Shown here: one piece after another, positions 1-8,342 of the stretch | Layout of the letters: each line of letters opens with the position of its first letter | Numbering within the stretch: position 1 is the stretch's first letter | Assembly: GCA_032654645.1 (NCBI GenBank) | Contig: JAULAW010000003.1 | Coordinates: forward strand, 310,001-374,000 | Reading direction: 5' to 3' | DNA: 64,000 nt | Source: CAITJF01 sp032654645 | GTDB taxonomy: Bacteria; Pseudomonadota; Gammaproteobacteria; Burkholderiales; Gallionellaceae | Notes under the pieces: model-generated | What the model was told of the DNA's origin: nothing | Databases searched by the model: none | The model's input: the letters and a program-made list of their open reading frames with translations, nothing else | Position numbers and translations under genes: made by a program

Positions 1-638
1 TTGCGGTGCAGGTAGGCGCCGGAAAGTTTCTTGATGCGCGACAGCGGTCGGCTCTCGATCGCGCCAAACTTGGCGAAGTCCACCACCGGCATTTCCGCTA
101 CCTGCAAACCGCTGCCCGCGCCACGCGGCTGTGCCAGAGCGGTCTTCACGAAATTCTGCACGTCTTCCTTGGTGATGCGGCCCTTCTCGCCGCTGCCTTT
201 TACTTGCGGCAGAATGACGCCCAGTTCGCGCGCGAAGCGGCGGATGGACGGGCTGGCGTGGGCTAATGAGCTGGCAGCGGATAGCTCGTGGCTTGTAGCT
301 CGCGCAGGAGGCGCGGGAGTGGGGGGCTGCGGCTGTGGAACAGTTTTCGTTGCCGGAATGGGCGCGGCAACGGCGGGAGCGCTGGCTACCGCCTCGCCAT
401 TCGCTGCTATCAGCGCGACCAGCGCCCCCTCCGAAACCTTGTCGCCAACTTTGACCTTGAGTTCTTTCACCATGCCGGAAAATGGCGAAGGCACGTCCAT
501 GGTGGCTTTGTCTGTTTCCAGCGTGATGAGGGTATCCTCCGCCTGCACCGTGTCGCCCGCCTTGACCATCACCTCGATGATCTCCACGTCCTTGAAATTG
601 CCGATGTCCGGCACCAGCACTTGTTTGAATTCTGCCAC
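1..638 (-). CDS. aceF: Dihydrolipoyl acetyltransferase (PDH E2), N-terminal part
   Basis: E2 of the pyruvate dehydrogenase complex, which passes acetyl groups from E1 to CoA on a lipoyl arm. Only about 212 residues lie in the window; the gene runs off the left edge. A lipoyl domain covers about residues 1-75, with the motif ETDKATMDVPS and the modified lysine at about 44. An Ala/Pro linker and a peripheral subunit-binding domain (about 118-155, SIRRFARELGV) follow. The catalytic domain is outside the window. The start is GTG at 638, with GGAG just upstream; no better ATG exists in frame. It lies 13 nt after aceE, so the two are surely co-transcribed. Only one lipoyl domain is visible, whereas E. 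coli has three. Confidence 0.95.
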   Translation of the reverse strand, partial: MAEFKQVLVPDIGNFKDVEIIEVMVKAGDTVQAEDTLITLETDKATMDVPSPFSGMVKELKVKVGDKVSEGALVALIAANGEAVASAPAVAAPIPATKTVPQPQPPTPAPPARATSHELSAASSLAHASPSIRRFARELGVILPQVKGSGEKGRITKEDVQNFVKTALAQPRGAGSGLQVAEMPVVDFAKFGAIESRPLSRIKKLSGAYLHR

Positions 639-651
639 GTTGCTTCTCCGC

Positions 652-3321
652 TTAAACCGTCACTGGGTTGGGTTTATCTGGATTGATGCCGTACAGCTTG
701 ATTGCCTTGCTGACCACTTTTGCGTCTATCGCGCCTTCATCCGCCAATGCCTTCAGCGCGGCGACCGCAACGTAATAGCGGTCCACCTCAAAGAAGCGGC
801 GCAGCTTTTTGCGCGTATCGGAGCGACCAAAGCCGTCTGTGCCCAACACCTTGTAACGCCCCGGTATGTATGGGCGAATCTGATCCGCATAGCTCTTGAT
901 GTAATCGGTCGCGGCGATCACCGGCCCATTGCGCGTGACCAGGCATTGCTCGACATAACTGGCACGGCGCGGCGCTTCCGGATGCAGCATATTCCAGCGC
1001 TCGCAATCCAATCCTTCGCGGCGCAGCTCATTGAAGCTGGTCACGCTCCACACGTTGGCGGCCACGCCGAAATCCTTCTCCAGCAATTCTGCCGCCGCAA
1101 TCACTTCACGCAAAATCGTACCGCTGCCCATCAGTTGCACGCGAGGGTTTTCCCCTTGCCCCTTTGTTGCCCCTTCATTCAGGAGATACATCCCCTTGAT
1201 GATGCCTTGCTCCACACCCTCGGGCATTGCCGGGTGGGCATAGTTTTCATTCATCACCGTGAGGTAATAAAACACATCCTGTTGCTCCTGAACCATGCGG
1301 CGCATCCCGTCCTGGATAATGACCGCAAGCTCATAAGCGAAGGTGGGATCGTAGGACACGCAGTTTGGAATGAGCGCAGCCTGCAAGTGGCTATGTCCAT
1401 CCTGATGCTGCAAGCCTTCGCCGTTCAGCGTGGTGCGCCCGGCGGTGCCGCCTATCAGGAAACCGCGCGAGCGTTGGTCGCCCGCCGCCCAGGCCAGATC
1501 GCCGACACGCTGAAAACCGAACATCGAATAGTAAATGTAAAACGGCACCATCGCCGTGCCGTGGTTGGCATAAGCGGTGGCGGCGGCAATCCACGACGAC
1601 ATCGCGCCCGCCTCGTTGATGCCTTCCTGCAAAATCTGCCCGGTCTCGGACTCCTTGTAGAACATCAACTGGTCGGCATCCTGCGGGGTGTAGAGCTGGC
1701 CCACCTGGGAAAAAATGCCGAGCTGGCGGAACATGCCTTCCATGCCGAAAGTGCGCGATTCATCCGGTACGATCGGGACGATTTGTTTGCCGATGCTCTT
1801 GTCCTTTACCAGGATGCCGAGCATGCGCACGAACGCCATGGTGGTGGAAATCTCGCGGCCTTCCGTGCCTTTCAGCAATACCTCGAAAGCATCCAGCCCC
1901 GGCACTTGCAATGGCTGGGCTTGCCGCTTTCGCGCCGGAACCGTGCCCATCGCAGCAATGCGCTCGCGCAGGTATTTCATTTCCTGGCTGTCTTCCGCCG
2001 GGCGGCAGAACGGCAGCTTGCCGAGTTGCTCGTCGGAAACCGGGATGTTGAAACGGTCGCGGAATTTGCGCAGCGAATCCTCGTCCATCTTCTTCTGTTG
2101 ATGGGTCGGGTTCTGCGCCTCGCCGGAAGCGCCCATGCCATAACCCTTTACCGTTTTGGCAAGAATCACCGTGGGCTGGCCGGTATGCTTCACCGCCGCC
2201 GAGTAGGCGGCGAATACCTTGTAGGGGTCGTGGCCGCCACGGTTGAGTCGCCAGAGTTCATCGTCCGACATGTCGGCGACCAGCTCCAGCAGTTCGGGAT
2301 ATTTGCCGAAGAAATACTGGCGCACATAAGCGCCATCCCTGGCTTTGTAGGTCTGGTATTCGCCGTCCACCACTTCTTCCATGCGCTTGAGCAGCAGGCC
2401 GCTCTTGTCCTTGGCCAGCAGGCGATCCCACTTGCCGCCCCAGATCACCTTGATCACGTTCCAGCCCGCGCCACGGAACACGCCTTCCAGCTCCTGGATG
2501 ATCTTGCCGTTGCCGCGCACCGGGCCGTCCAGGCGCTGTAAATTGCAATTGATGACGAAGATCAGGTTGTCCAGTTTTTCCCGTCCTGCCATGGAAATCG
2601 CACCCAGCGATTCCGGCTCGTCGGTTTCGCCATCGCCGAGGAACGCCCACACCCTGCGCCCATCGGTGCTGGCGATACCGCGATGTTGCAGATAGCGCAT
2701 GAAGCGCGCCTGATAAATCGCCATCAGCGGGCCGAGTCCCATGGACACCGTGGGGAACTGCCAGAAGTCCGGCATCAGCCACGGGTGAGGGTAAGAGGAC
2801 AAACCGCCGCCATCCACTTCCTGGCGGAACTTGTACATCTGCTCCTCGCTGATGCGGCCTTCGAGAAAGGCGCGCGCATAGATGCCGGGCGAGGAATGCC
2901 CCTGAAAATACACCAGGTCGCCGCCGTGATTTTCGCTTGCGCCGTGGAAAAAATGATTGAAGCCCACGTCATACAGCTTGGCCGCCGAGGCGAAGCTGGC
3001 GATATGCCCGCCCAGCTCGGACGATTCGCGGTTGGCGTTCAGCACCAGCGCCATCGCATTCCAGCGCATCAGCGCACAGATGCGGTGCTCCAGTTCATGG
3101 TTGCCGCTGGAGCGTTCCTCCTGGTCGAGCGGGATCGTGTTCAGATAAGGCGTGGTTGCGCCGATCGGCAGATCGGTGCCAGCAAGACGAGCCTTGCTGA
3201 CCATCTGGCTAATCAGGAAATGCGCGCGTTCCGGGCCTTCGTGCTCCAGCACCGAATCGAGCGCGTCGAGCCACTCCTGCGTTTCCTGCGGATCAATGTC
3301 AGGGATGTTGTTTTCCATCAT
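652..3321 (-). CDS. aceE: Pyruvate dehydrogenase E1, homodimeric type
   Basis: Thiamine-diphosphate enzyme that decarboxylates pyruvate and acetylates the lipoyl group of E2. The 889 residues match the usual length of the homodimeric proteobacterial E1. The ThDP motif is visible: GDGETDEP at residues 229-236, closing with NCN at 258-260. HPWLMPDFWQFPT and GGTAGRTTLNGEGLQHQDGH segments typical of AceE are intact. Two Met codons open the frame (3321 and 3318); either could be used. It is the first gene of the aceE-aceF operon, and upstream is a palindromic repeat (3338-3462). No lpd or pdhR gene is seen in the window. Confidence 0.97.
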   Translation of the reverse strand: MMENNIPDIDPQETQEWLDALDSVLEHEGPERAHFLISQMVSKARLAGTDLPIGATTPYLNTIPLDQEERSSGNHELEHRICALMRWNAMALVLNANRESSELGGHIASFASAAKLYDVGFNHFFHGASENHGGDLVYFQGHSSPGIYARAFLEGRISEEQMYKFRQEVDGGGLSSYPHPWLMPDFWQFPTVSMGLGPLMAIYQARFMRYLQHRGIASTDGRRVWAFLGDGETDEPESLGAISMAGREKLDNLIFVINCNLQRLDGPVRGNGKIIQELEGVFRGAGWNVIKVIWGGKWDRLLAKDKSGLLLKRMEEVVDGEYQTYKARDGAYVRQYFFGKYPELLELVADMSDDELWRLNRGGHDPYKVFAAYSAAVKHTGQPTVILAKTVKGYGMGASGEAQNPTHQQKKMDEDSLRKFRDRFNIPVSDEQLGKLPFCRPAEDSQEMKYLRERIAAMGTVPARKRQAQPLQVPGLDAFEVLLKGTEGREISTTMAFVRMLGILVKDKSIGKQIVPIVPDESRTFGMEGMFRQLGIFSQVGQLYTPQDADQLMFYKESETGQILQEGINEAGAMSSWIAAATAYANHGTAMVPFYIYYSMFGFQRVGDLAWAAGDQRSRGFLIGGTAGRTTLNGEGLQHQDGHSHLQAALIPNCVSYDPTFAYELAVIIQDGMRRMVQEQQDVFYYLTVMNENYAHPAMPEGVEQGIIKGMYLLNEGATKGQGENPRVQLMGSGTILREVIAAAELLEKDFGVAANVWSVTSFNELRREGLDCERWNMLHPEAPRRASYVEQCLVTRNGPVIAATDYIKSYADQIRPYIPGRYKVLGTDGFGRSDTRKKLRRFFEVDRYYVAVAALKALADEGAIDAKVVSKAIKLYGINPDKPNPVTV

Positions 3322-3337
3322 CCTATTCCTTTAGCTT

Positions 3338-3462
3338 CGTCATTCCCGCGAAGGCGGGAATCCAGCGAAACAAACATTCCGCGAAGTGGGCAAGACATTG
3401 GTTTTGTCCCGCTACGCGGGGATTATTCAACCAACTGGATTCCCGCCTTCGCGGGAATGACG
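3338..3462. repeat. Palindromic repeat, family A (paired inverted units)
   Basis: Two inverted units, CGTCATTCCCGCG-AAGGCGGGAATCCAG and its complement, enclose a short spacer rich in a second small palindrome (CCGCTACGCGG). Each unit is itself a hairpin, so the whole can fold as a large cruciform. It fills the gap between aceE and the next gene. The same family recurs at 4407-4592, 5157-5290, 14839-14965 and inside the MITE-like units at 16074, 25776 and 47111. Confidence 0.85.
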
Positions 3463-3494
3463 CTGTTATCGGTCTAATGGCCAATCCTGGTTAA

Positions 3495-4085
3495 TCACAT
3501 CGCACAATCAATCGTTTCGTTTTCCGTCACCAGCCATTCCACTTTGCGGTCGGTGGCTTCCTGCGGAATACCCTCGACGACCTGCATGGAGTATGCTCCA
3601 GCGACCAGCGCGGGGCAATGTACCATGCGCGCCAGCAGCTTGTCGTAATAGCCTTTGCCATAGCCCAGCCGCGCGCCGCCGCGGGTAAATGCCACCCCCG
3701 GCAGCAGGACGAATTCTACCCCATATGAAACAATCAGCCGTTCGCAGCGCTCGACTATCGGTTCGCGTATTCCCCACAGGCCCGCCGCCAACTGGTTCTC
3801 CAAGTCATCCACCCAATACAGATCAAGACAGTTAGTGTGGTGATTCACCTTGGGCAAAGCCAGCCGTTTACCCTCCGCCATCACCCGCGTCACCCAAAGC
3901 TCGCTGGCAAACTCCGCGCCAAAGTTCATATAGCCCAGCACCGCATCTGCATGCTGATACTCGGGCAGTTGCAATAAACGTTCGATGATTGCCGCGCTGT
4001 ACGCGGCGCGTGTGTCGGCAGGAAGCTGCTCGCGCAGCGCGAGAATGTTTTTGCGGATAGCTTGCTTCATATTCGGCATACTCAT
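3495..4085 (-). CDS. 5-formyltetrahydrofolate cyclo-ligase
   Basis: ATP-dependent enzyme that converts 5-formyl-THF to 5,10-methenyl-THF in one-carbon metabolism (MTHFS, YgfA/Fau family). The product has 196 residues, as usual. The conserved C-terminal motif GARLGYGKGYYDKLL and the LLPGVAF segment are present. The frame is open further upstream, but the ATG at 4085 is chosen: GAGGAAGG lies about 8 nt before it, and it overlaps the stop of the upstream TfoX-N gene as ATGA (4082-4085), which implies translational coupling. In many proteobacteria the 6S RNA gene precedes this gene; I see no such RNA here. Confidence 0.93.
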   Translation of the reverse strand: MSMPNMKQAIRKNILALREQLPADTRAAYSAAIIERLLQLPEYQHADAVLGYMNFGAEFASELWVTRVMAEGKRLALPKVNHHTNCLDLYWVDDLENQLAAGLWGIREPIVERCERLIVSYGVEFVLLPGVAFTRGGARLGYGKGYYDKLLARMVHCPALVAGAYSMQVVEGIPQEATDRKVEWLVTENETIDCAM

Positions 4086-4387
4086 GGCCGCGCCGCCTTC
4101 CTCGCCCATGCGGCTAACTGTTCCGCATCTTCCAGAATATCTGCCGGAACCTCGCGGTAGTTCTTCAACACCTGTTTTTCGGAAGGCGCAAACACGGCGC
4201 AATGATGGTTCAAATAATCCGGCAAAGTGTCGGGGTGCGTCTTGAAATACAGCCTGCCGCCATACACGATGCCGAAGAACTGCTCGCCCCAATACAAGCC
4301 GCTGCCGCCGAACATGGCGCGGCAGCGCACACCGTCGAGGCTGGCGAGTTGTTCCAGCACATAATCACGGAAGGAGTCGGCAGCCAT
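4082..4387 (-). CDS. TfoX N-terminal domain protein
   Basis: Small 101-residue protein of the TfoX_N family, named after the N-terminal half of the competence regulator TfoX/Sxy. The typical stretch SFRDYVLEQLASLDGVRCRAMFGG and GLYWGEQFFGIVYGG-LYFK is clear. The C-terminal TfoX domain is absent; single-domain versions are widespread and of unknown function. Its stop overlaps the start of the folate cyclo-ligase by four bases, so the two form an operon. Upstream lies a repeat cluster (4407-4592). Confidence 0.85.
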   Translation of the reverse strand: MAADSFRDYVLEQLASLDGVRCRAMFGGSGLYWGEQFFGIVYGGRLYFKTHPDTLPDYLNHHCAVFAPSEKQVLKNYREVPADILEDAEQLAAWARKAARP

Positions 4388-4406
4388 TTTCTGAGCCTAT
4401 CAACTG

Positions 4407-4592
4407 CGTCATTCCCGCGCAGGCGGGAATCCGTATTTTTATAGAACGAACAACATAACGACCAAGCGTCATTCCCGCGCAGGCGGGAATCCAGACGATT
4501 TGAAAATTTCCCGCGAAGCGGGACAACGTCGGGGTTTGCCCGCTTCGCGGGGTGTTTGTCTTTGCTGGATTCCCGCCTGCGCGAGAATGACG
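4407..4592. repeat. Palindromic repeat cluster, family A
   Basis: Three family A units in the gap between the TfoX-N gene and the methyltransferase. A single hairpin unit at 4407-4432 is followed by an inverted pair at 4467-4592. The pair encloses the smaller palindromes CCCGCGAAGCGGG and CCCGCTTCGCGGG. The last unit carries a mismatch (GCGAGAATGACG), a sign of decay. Confidence 0.85.
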
Positions 4593-4612
4593 GATTAGTG
4601 GATTATTTTGAT

Positions 4613-7600
4613 TCATCTCACAGCCTGCCTCATCGCCTGCGTGATGTGCTCCGTCTCCACGCTCACCGTGGTCACGCGCATCAGCAGGGCTATCACTTTT
4701 TCCTTGTAATCGGCGAAGCGGTAGGTATCGAATTTCTCGCGGATGGTCGGGTCTTTCGGTTTCTTTTCCTTGTACTGGTCGAGCACCCATTCCAGCGCGC
4801 AGCGGTTGCCCAGCTTGTAGCCCCAGGCTTCGGGCGGAATGCCGCGCAGCGTGGTTTCGCTATCCAGCGTGATGCTGCCCGCGCCCTTGTCGGCGCGCAG
4901 CAGGGCTTTGGGTTGCAAGCCGGCGGCGCGGGCTTTTGCGTCGGGGATGTCGGTGCGCTGGAGCGGGTAAGGCTCGACCGCTTCATAACCGATGTGCAAC
5001 TGCATCAACGCCTCGCCCCATGCCGCCCATTGCCAGAAGTCCGCATAGAACGGGATGCGCGGAAATTCGCGCTTCAGATTCAGCGCGTATTTTTCGCGGT
5101 ACAGAGGATCGTGCAGCACGGCGTAGCAGTAGTGGAAGATGGCTTGCTTGGTAATGCCGTCATTCCGGTGCGGGCTGGAATCCAAAGAGGCGCTGTCATT
5201 CCCGCGCAGGCGGGAATCCAGAGGTTTTGCTTTTTGTCCCTTCGGGGATTTTTGAATGGGCTGGATTCCCGCCTGCGCGGGAATGACGGGTGTGGCGTAG
5301 TGCTGCCGGAATTGCTTGAGCGCCCAGTCAGTGATGTTGTCTGCGCGATTGCCTGATTGGTCGTAGCGAAACAAAGGCAAGCATTCGGCGGCGGCGGCAG
5401 CGCCTACAGCATGCAAATCGCAAATGCCGTCAGTGGCACCGACCAAAAAGGGTTTTTGAGAGCCCGGCTGCGTGTAGAAGAAAACCAGGTTTTCAGCATC
5501 GGCTGTAGGAAAAATACTCGCCCATTGATAGACCATGCCATTGAAATGCCGATCATAGTAAAACGCCGCTTTGCAAAAAGGCCGATACAGGCTTTCAACT
5601 ATAGCGTGCGGCTCAAATTGCTTTTGAATTCCGCGCTCACGATACTTGGTCAACTCACGATCCCACTTGATTTCAGAAAGCGACGCAGCACGTTTTCCCT
5701 GCCGCGCCTGTTCATAGCGCTCACTGAAAAACTTCATCTTCTTGGTCAACGCTGCGGCATCGAAGTCATACACCCACTCGTCGCGCTGGGTTTTTATTCC
5801 TGCCGAGAACAACTTGAAGATTGCGCGTTCCTGCCGCTGGCTTTGAGCCGCTTTCGCTTCTTTTCCGATGAGCGGCAGGAAGTCGTTGAAATCATCCTTA
5901 CCGAGGTTGATCCAGTTGTGCGACTTGTCGGGTTGTACTTCATCAAAGCTCAGATTGCGCGCGGTGTTGTTGGCGAGGAAGCTGATTTTTTCATCTGCCG
6001 TTTCCATTTCGGGGCGGCGCACGTAATAGATACGAGCAGGTTGTTCGGCACCCCTCACCCCCCGCCCTCTCCCGCTTGCGGGAGAGGGGGCTTCGGCTCC
6101 TTCTCCCGCAGGCGGGAGAAGGTTGGGATGAGGGGCTTTGAGCGCCACGGCACGTTTTGATTTCTTGATAAAGAAGCTGATCGCCACGCCGGTCTGGATG
6201 CCGAACACGTTGTGCTTGGTGCCGCTCAGTTTCGGATTGGCGCGCACGTCGCCGCCCAAGTCCACCACATAGATGTCGCTGAATTCCTGCGCCACCGTTT
6301 TGCGGAAGCCGTCGAAGGTGCGGCTCTCGATGAAGCTGCGGTTGGTGATAAAGGCCAGCACGCCGTTTTCGCTCAGCCGGTCGCTGGCCCAGCGGAAGAA
6401 GCGAGCGTACATGTCATACACCCCAATTTGATTTTGAGCAGTGCCTTCGGCGATGTAAGTCTGTTTGATACGGTGGTCAATTTCCGTATAACCTCTGTTT
6501 TGATTTTCATCGTTGTAATTGGCTTGCCAAGCGTTGTACGGCGGGTTGCCGATGATGACGCTGATCTTCTTGCTGTTCTGGCGCTTGATGCGCGCGACGT
6601 TTTCTTCGCTGACGCTGCCGAAAATATCCGCCGTGGTGCCTGTGGCGGCGGTGTGCAGGCCGACATTGTCCAGCGTATCCACAAAGCACAGGTTGGGGAA
6701 TTCTTCGTAGTTGCCGGTGATGGCGGCGTAAGTGGACTCGATGTTCAGGTTGGCGACATAGTAGGGCAGGATGGCGACTTCGTTGGCGTGCAGCTCGTTG
6801 AGATATTTGTATTTGAGCTTGGCGGGCTGGCCGCGAAAGTGTTCCAGCAATTCGCAGATGAACGTGCCAGTTCCGGTGGCGGGGTCGAGGATTTCCACGT
6901 CCTTGTCTATCAGGTTTTTGCCGAAGTGTTTTTCGGTGAGCCAGTCCGCGCCGTCTATCATGAAGCGCACGATATCATTGGGCGTGTACACCACGCCCAG
7001 CCGGTCGGCGGCCTTGGTGTTATAGACCTTGTAGAAGTTTTCGTAGATGACCTTGAGGAAGGCTTGCTTCTCGTGGTGGCTGCTGATTTGCGCGGCAGTC
7101 GCGCGGATCGCGGCGTAGTAGGTTTCCAGCCCCTTGAGGGTCTGCTTTTTCAGGTTGCCGGTGAAGAACTCGGCTTCCAGCGAGTACAACTCGCGCGCCA
7201 CGTTGTTGTGCTGGTGAAAGTTGCTGTCGTCAAACACCTTGGCAAAAATTTCTTCGGTGAGGATGTGCTGGATCAGCATTTCGCGCACATCGGCATCGGT
7301 GAGGCTGGGGTTGATGGCTTCCTGCGCGTGGGTCAGAAATTTGGCGGCGGCGGCGCGGAATTTGGCATTGCCGCTTTCCTGCGCCGCAATCATGCTGCGC
7401 AATGCTTCCAGCACTGCGGGCAGGTCGGTCTTGAATTGCTCCACCGCCGCGCGGAAACCGGCGATCTCGGGGCGCTCGAAGCCGAAGAACAGCTTGAGCA
7501 GCCTGGCCAGCGCATGGGTGTCGGTCATGTCGCAACGTAATACCTCGTTGCGGTTCTGCCACAGCACGGCGGTGACATCGTCGGTAAAGACGATGTTGTC

Positions 7601-7903
7601 CTGCGGGTAGCCCTTTTTGAATTTCTTGCCGATCTCTTCGTCGAGGTCGTCTGCTGCGTCCTTAGCTTCCCAGTAACCCAGCGGCATGCGCAGCTCGTGC
7701 AGCAGCACGCCATCCACGGTGATGTTGGTTTTCGTTGCGGTCTTGAGCGGGTGCTCGGCCAGAAACACCAGGCCTTGCTGCTTGCCCCAGGCCTTGAGCA
7801 AATCCTTGAAGGCTTCGCGCACGATGGTCTCGCGCGAACTGCCGCCGACCTTTTTGATGAGGTCAAGCTGCTTGAGGTAATCGTTGATGAGAAGCTGGCT
7901 CAT
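4613..7903 (-). CDS. Type IIG/ISP-like DNA methyltransferase with N-terminal nuclease motif
   Basis: Predicted adenine-N6 DNA methyltransferase with its own nuclease. The N-terminal part has a PD-(D/E)xK-like pattern: Asp64, then GYWEAKD with Glu79-x-Lys81. A helical linker follows. The methyltransferase core has motif I (ILDPATGTGTF, about residue 338) and the catalytic NPPYN (about 453). A C-terminal target-recognition region follows. No helicase block is present, unlike classical type ISP enzymes. ATG at 7903 is used because homology begins with MSQLLINDYL. It overlaps the stop of a decayed ParE gene (ATGA). Two palindromic repeats sit in frame inside the gene (about 6047-6137 and 5157-5290), adding roughly 30 and 45 residues of repeat-derived protein without breaking the frame. 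Whether the enzyme is active is unknown. Confidence 0.85.
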   Translation of the reverse strand: MSQLLINDYLKQLDLIKKVGGSSRETIVREAFKDLLKAWGKQQGLVFLAEHPLKTATKTNITVDGVLLHELRMPLGYWEAKDAADDLDEEIGKKFKKGYPQDNIVFTDDVTAVLWQNRNEVLRCDMTDTHALARLLKLFFGFERPEIAGFRAAVEQFKTDLPAVLEALRSMIAAQESGNAKFRAAAAKFLTHAQEAINPSLTDADVREMLIQHILTEEIFAKVFDDSNFHQHNNVARELYSLEAEFFTGNLKKQTLKGLETYYAAIRATAAQISSHHEKQAFLKVIYENFYKVYNTKAADRLGVVYTPNDIVRFMIDGADWLTEKHFGKNLIDKDVEILDPATGTGTFICELLEHFRGQPAKLKYKYLNELHANEVAILPYYVANLNIESTYAAITGNYEEFPNLCFVDTLDNVGLHTAATGTTADIFGSVSEENVARIKRQNSKKISVIIGNPPYNAWQANYNDENQNRGYTEIDHRIKQTYIAEGTAQNQIGVYDMYARFFRWASDRLSENGVLAFITNRSFIESRTFDGFRKTVAQEFSDIYVVDLGGDVRANPKLSGTKHNVFGIQTGVAISFFIKKSKRAVALKAPHPNLLPPAGEGAEAPSPASGRGRGVRGAEQPARIYYVRRPEMETADEKISFLANNTARNLSFDEVQPDKSHNWINLGKDDFNDFLPLIGKEAKAAQSQRQERAIFKLFSAGIKTQRDEWVYDFDAAALTKKMKFFSERYEQARQGKRAASLSEIKWDRELTKYRERGIQKQFEPHAIVESLYRPFCKAAFYYDRHFNGMVYQWASIFPTADAENLVFFYTQPGSQKPFLVGATDGICDLHAVGAAAAAECLPLFRYDQSGNRADNITDWALKQFRQHYATPVIPAQAGIQPIQKSPKGQKAKPLDSRLRGNDSASLDSSPHRNDGITKQAIFHYCYAVLHDPLYREKYALNLKREFPRIPFYADFWQWAAWGEALMQLHIGYEAVEPYPLQRTDIPDAKARAAGLQPKALLRADKGAGSITLDSETTLRGIPPEAWGYKLGNRCALEWVLDQYKEKKPKDPTIREKFDTYRFADYKEKVIALLMRVTTVSVETEHITQAMRQAVR
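5157..5290. repeat. Family A palindrome inserted in frame in the methyltransferase
   Basis: Inverted family A units (GTCATTCCCGCGCAGGCGGG and complement) plus a partial unit at 5157-5190. They are translated in the minus frame as PVIPAQAGIQ...PLDSRLRGND...SPHRNDGIT. The flanking protein reads LKQFRQHYA before and KQAIFHYCYAVLHDP after, which looks like continuous methyltransferase C-terminus. The insert therefore kept the frame. Confidence 0.85.
6047..6137. repeat. Family B palindrome inserted in frame in the methyltransferase
   Basis: GC-rich inverted repeat CCCCTCACCCCCCGCCCTCTC / GAGAAGGTTGGGATGAGGGG type with small inner palindromes (CCGCTTGCGG, CCGCAGGCGG). In the minus frame it encodes KAPHPNLLPPAGEGAEAPSP and ASGRGRGVRGA. 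It lies between FFIKKSKRAVAL and EQPARIYYVRRPE, a normally compact part of the enzyme. Confidence 0.85.
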
Positions 7904-8074
7904 GGATTGGTGCGATCGACCCAGTAATCCGGCTGTCGATGCTGGTGCGCGACGGCAATCACGACTATCCGTTCTTCCCTGACAATGTAAAGATTCCCCT
8001 TGTTGCTGCCGGTTGTAAAAGCGCTTTGCCTCCGCCAACTCGTCGCGCGCAAGCGCCAGGAAAATCAATTGCAC
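7900..8074 (-). pseudogene. ParE/RelE-type toxin, internally deleted
   Basis: Remnant of a toxin of the ParE superfamily. From the GTG at 8074 the frame reads QLIFLALARDELAEAKRFYNRQ, a typical ParE N-terminus. After the glutamine run the matching C-terminus continues in another frame as NLYIVREERIVVIAVAHQH and RQPDYWVDRTNP, ending at 7900. About 40 central residues, including part of the core, are missing and the frame is shifted, so no toxin can be made. The GTG overlaps the antitoxin stop, and the final TGA overlaps the methyltransferase ATG. The old operon wiring is thus preserved. Confidence 0.8.
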
Positions 8075-8280
8075 TATAAATCCCTGAATACTTCTTCCAT
8101 CGAGGCCGTCTCCAGCCGCCCATCATCGTAGGCTTTTACGCGGCGCAGAGCTTCCTCTTGCCATACCCGGTCGATTTCGGGATCGGGCTTATCCAGGCTG
8201 CGATGCAATATTTCCAGCAACAAATAACGATCGGAAGCCTTGAGGCTCAAAGCTTGTTCAATCACTTCAGATGTACTCAT
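8074..8280 (-). CDS. Antitoxin of ParE/RelE module (addiction module component family)
   Basis: A 68-residue protein resembling the small antitoxins of the 'putative addiction module component' family: SEVIEQALSLKASDRYLLLEIL, then LDKPDPEIDRVWQEEALRRV, ending in MEEVFRDL. Such proteins normally neutralise the ParE-like toxin encoded just downstream. Here that toxin is deleted internally, so this is an orphan antitoxin. ATG at 8280 is chosen over the upstream one because GGAGC precedes it by 5 nt. The stop touches the degenerate toxin start (TAGTG). Confidence 0.82.
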   Translation of the reverse strand: MSTSEVIEQALSLKASDRYLLLEILHRSLDKPDPEIDRVWQEEALRRVKAYDDGRLETASMEEVFRDL

Positions 8281-8342
8281 GGTTGCTCCTTTTTGCTTTC
8301 GCCAAACCATTTTGCCGGTGGCGGCAAAATGGTTTGCGGATT

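Noticed and set aside
31..2541. An 836-codon open frame on the plus strand opposite aceE and aceF.
   Set aside because: It is antisense to the strongly conserved aceE, shows no family motifs, and is the usual shadow frame of a GC-rich gene.
4613..8074. Reading the methyltransferase from 8074 as a single 1153-residue protein.
   Set aside because: The first 57 codons are the decayed ParE toxin; homology to methyltransferases begins at ATG 7903, which has the operon-type overlap.
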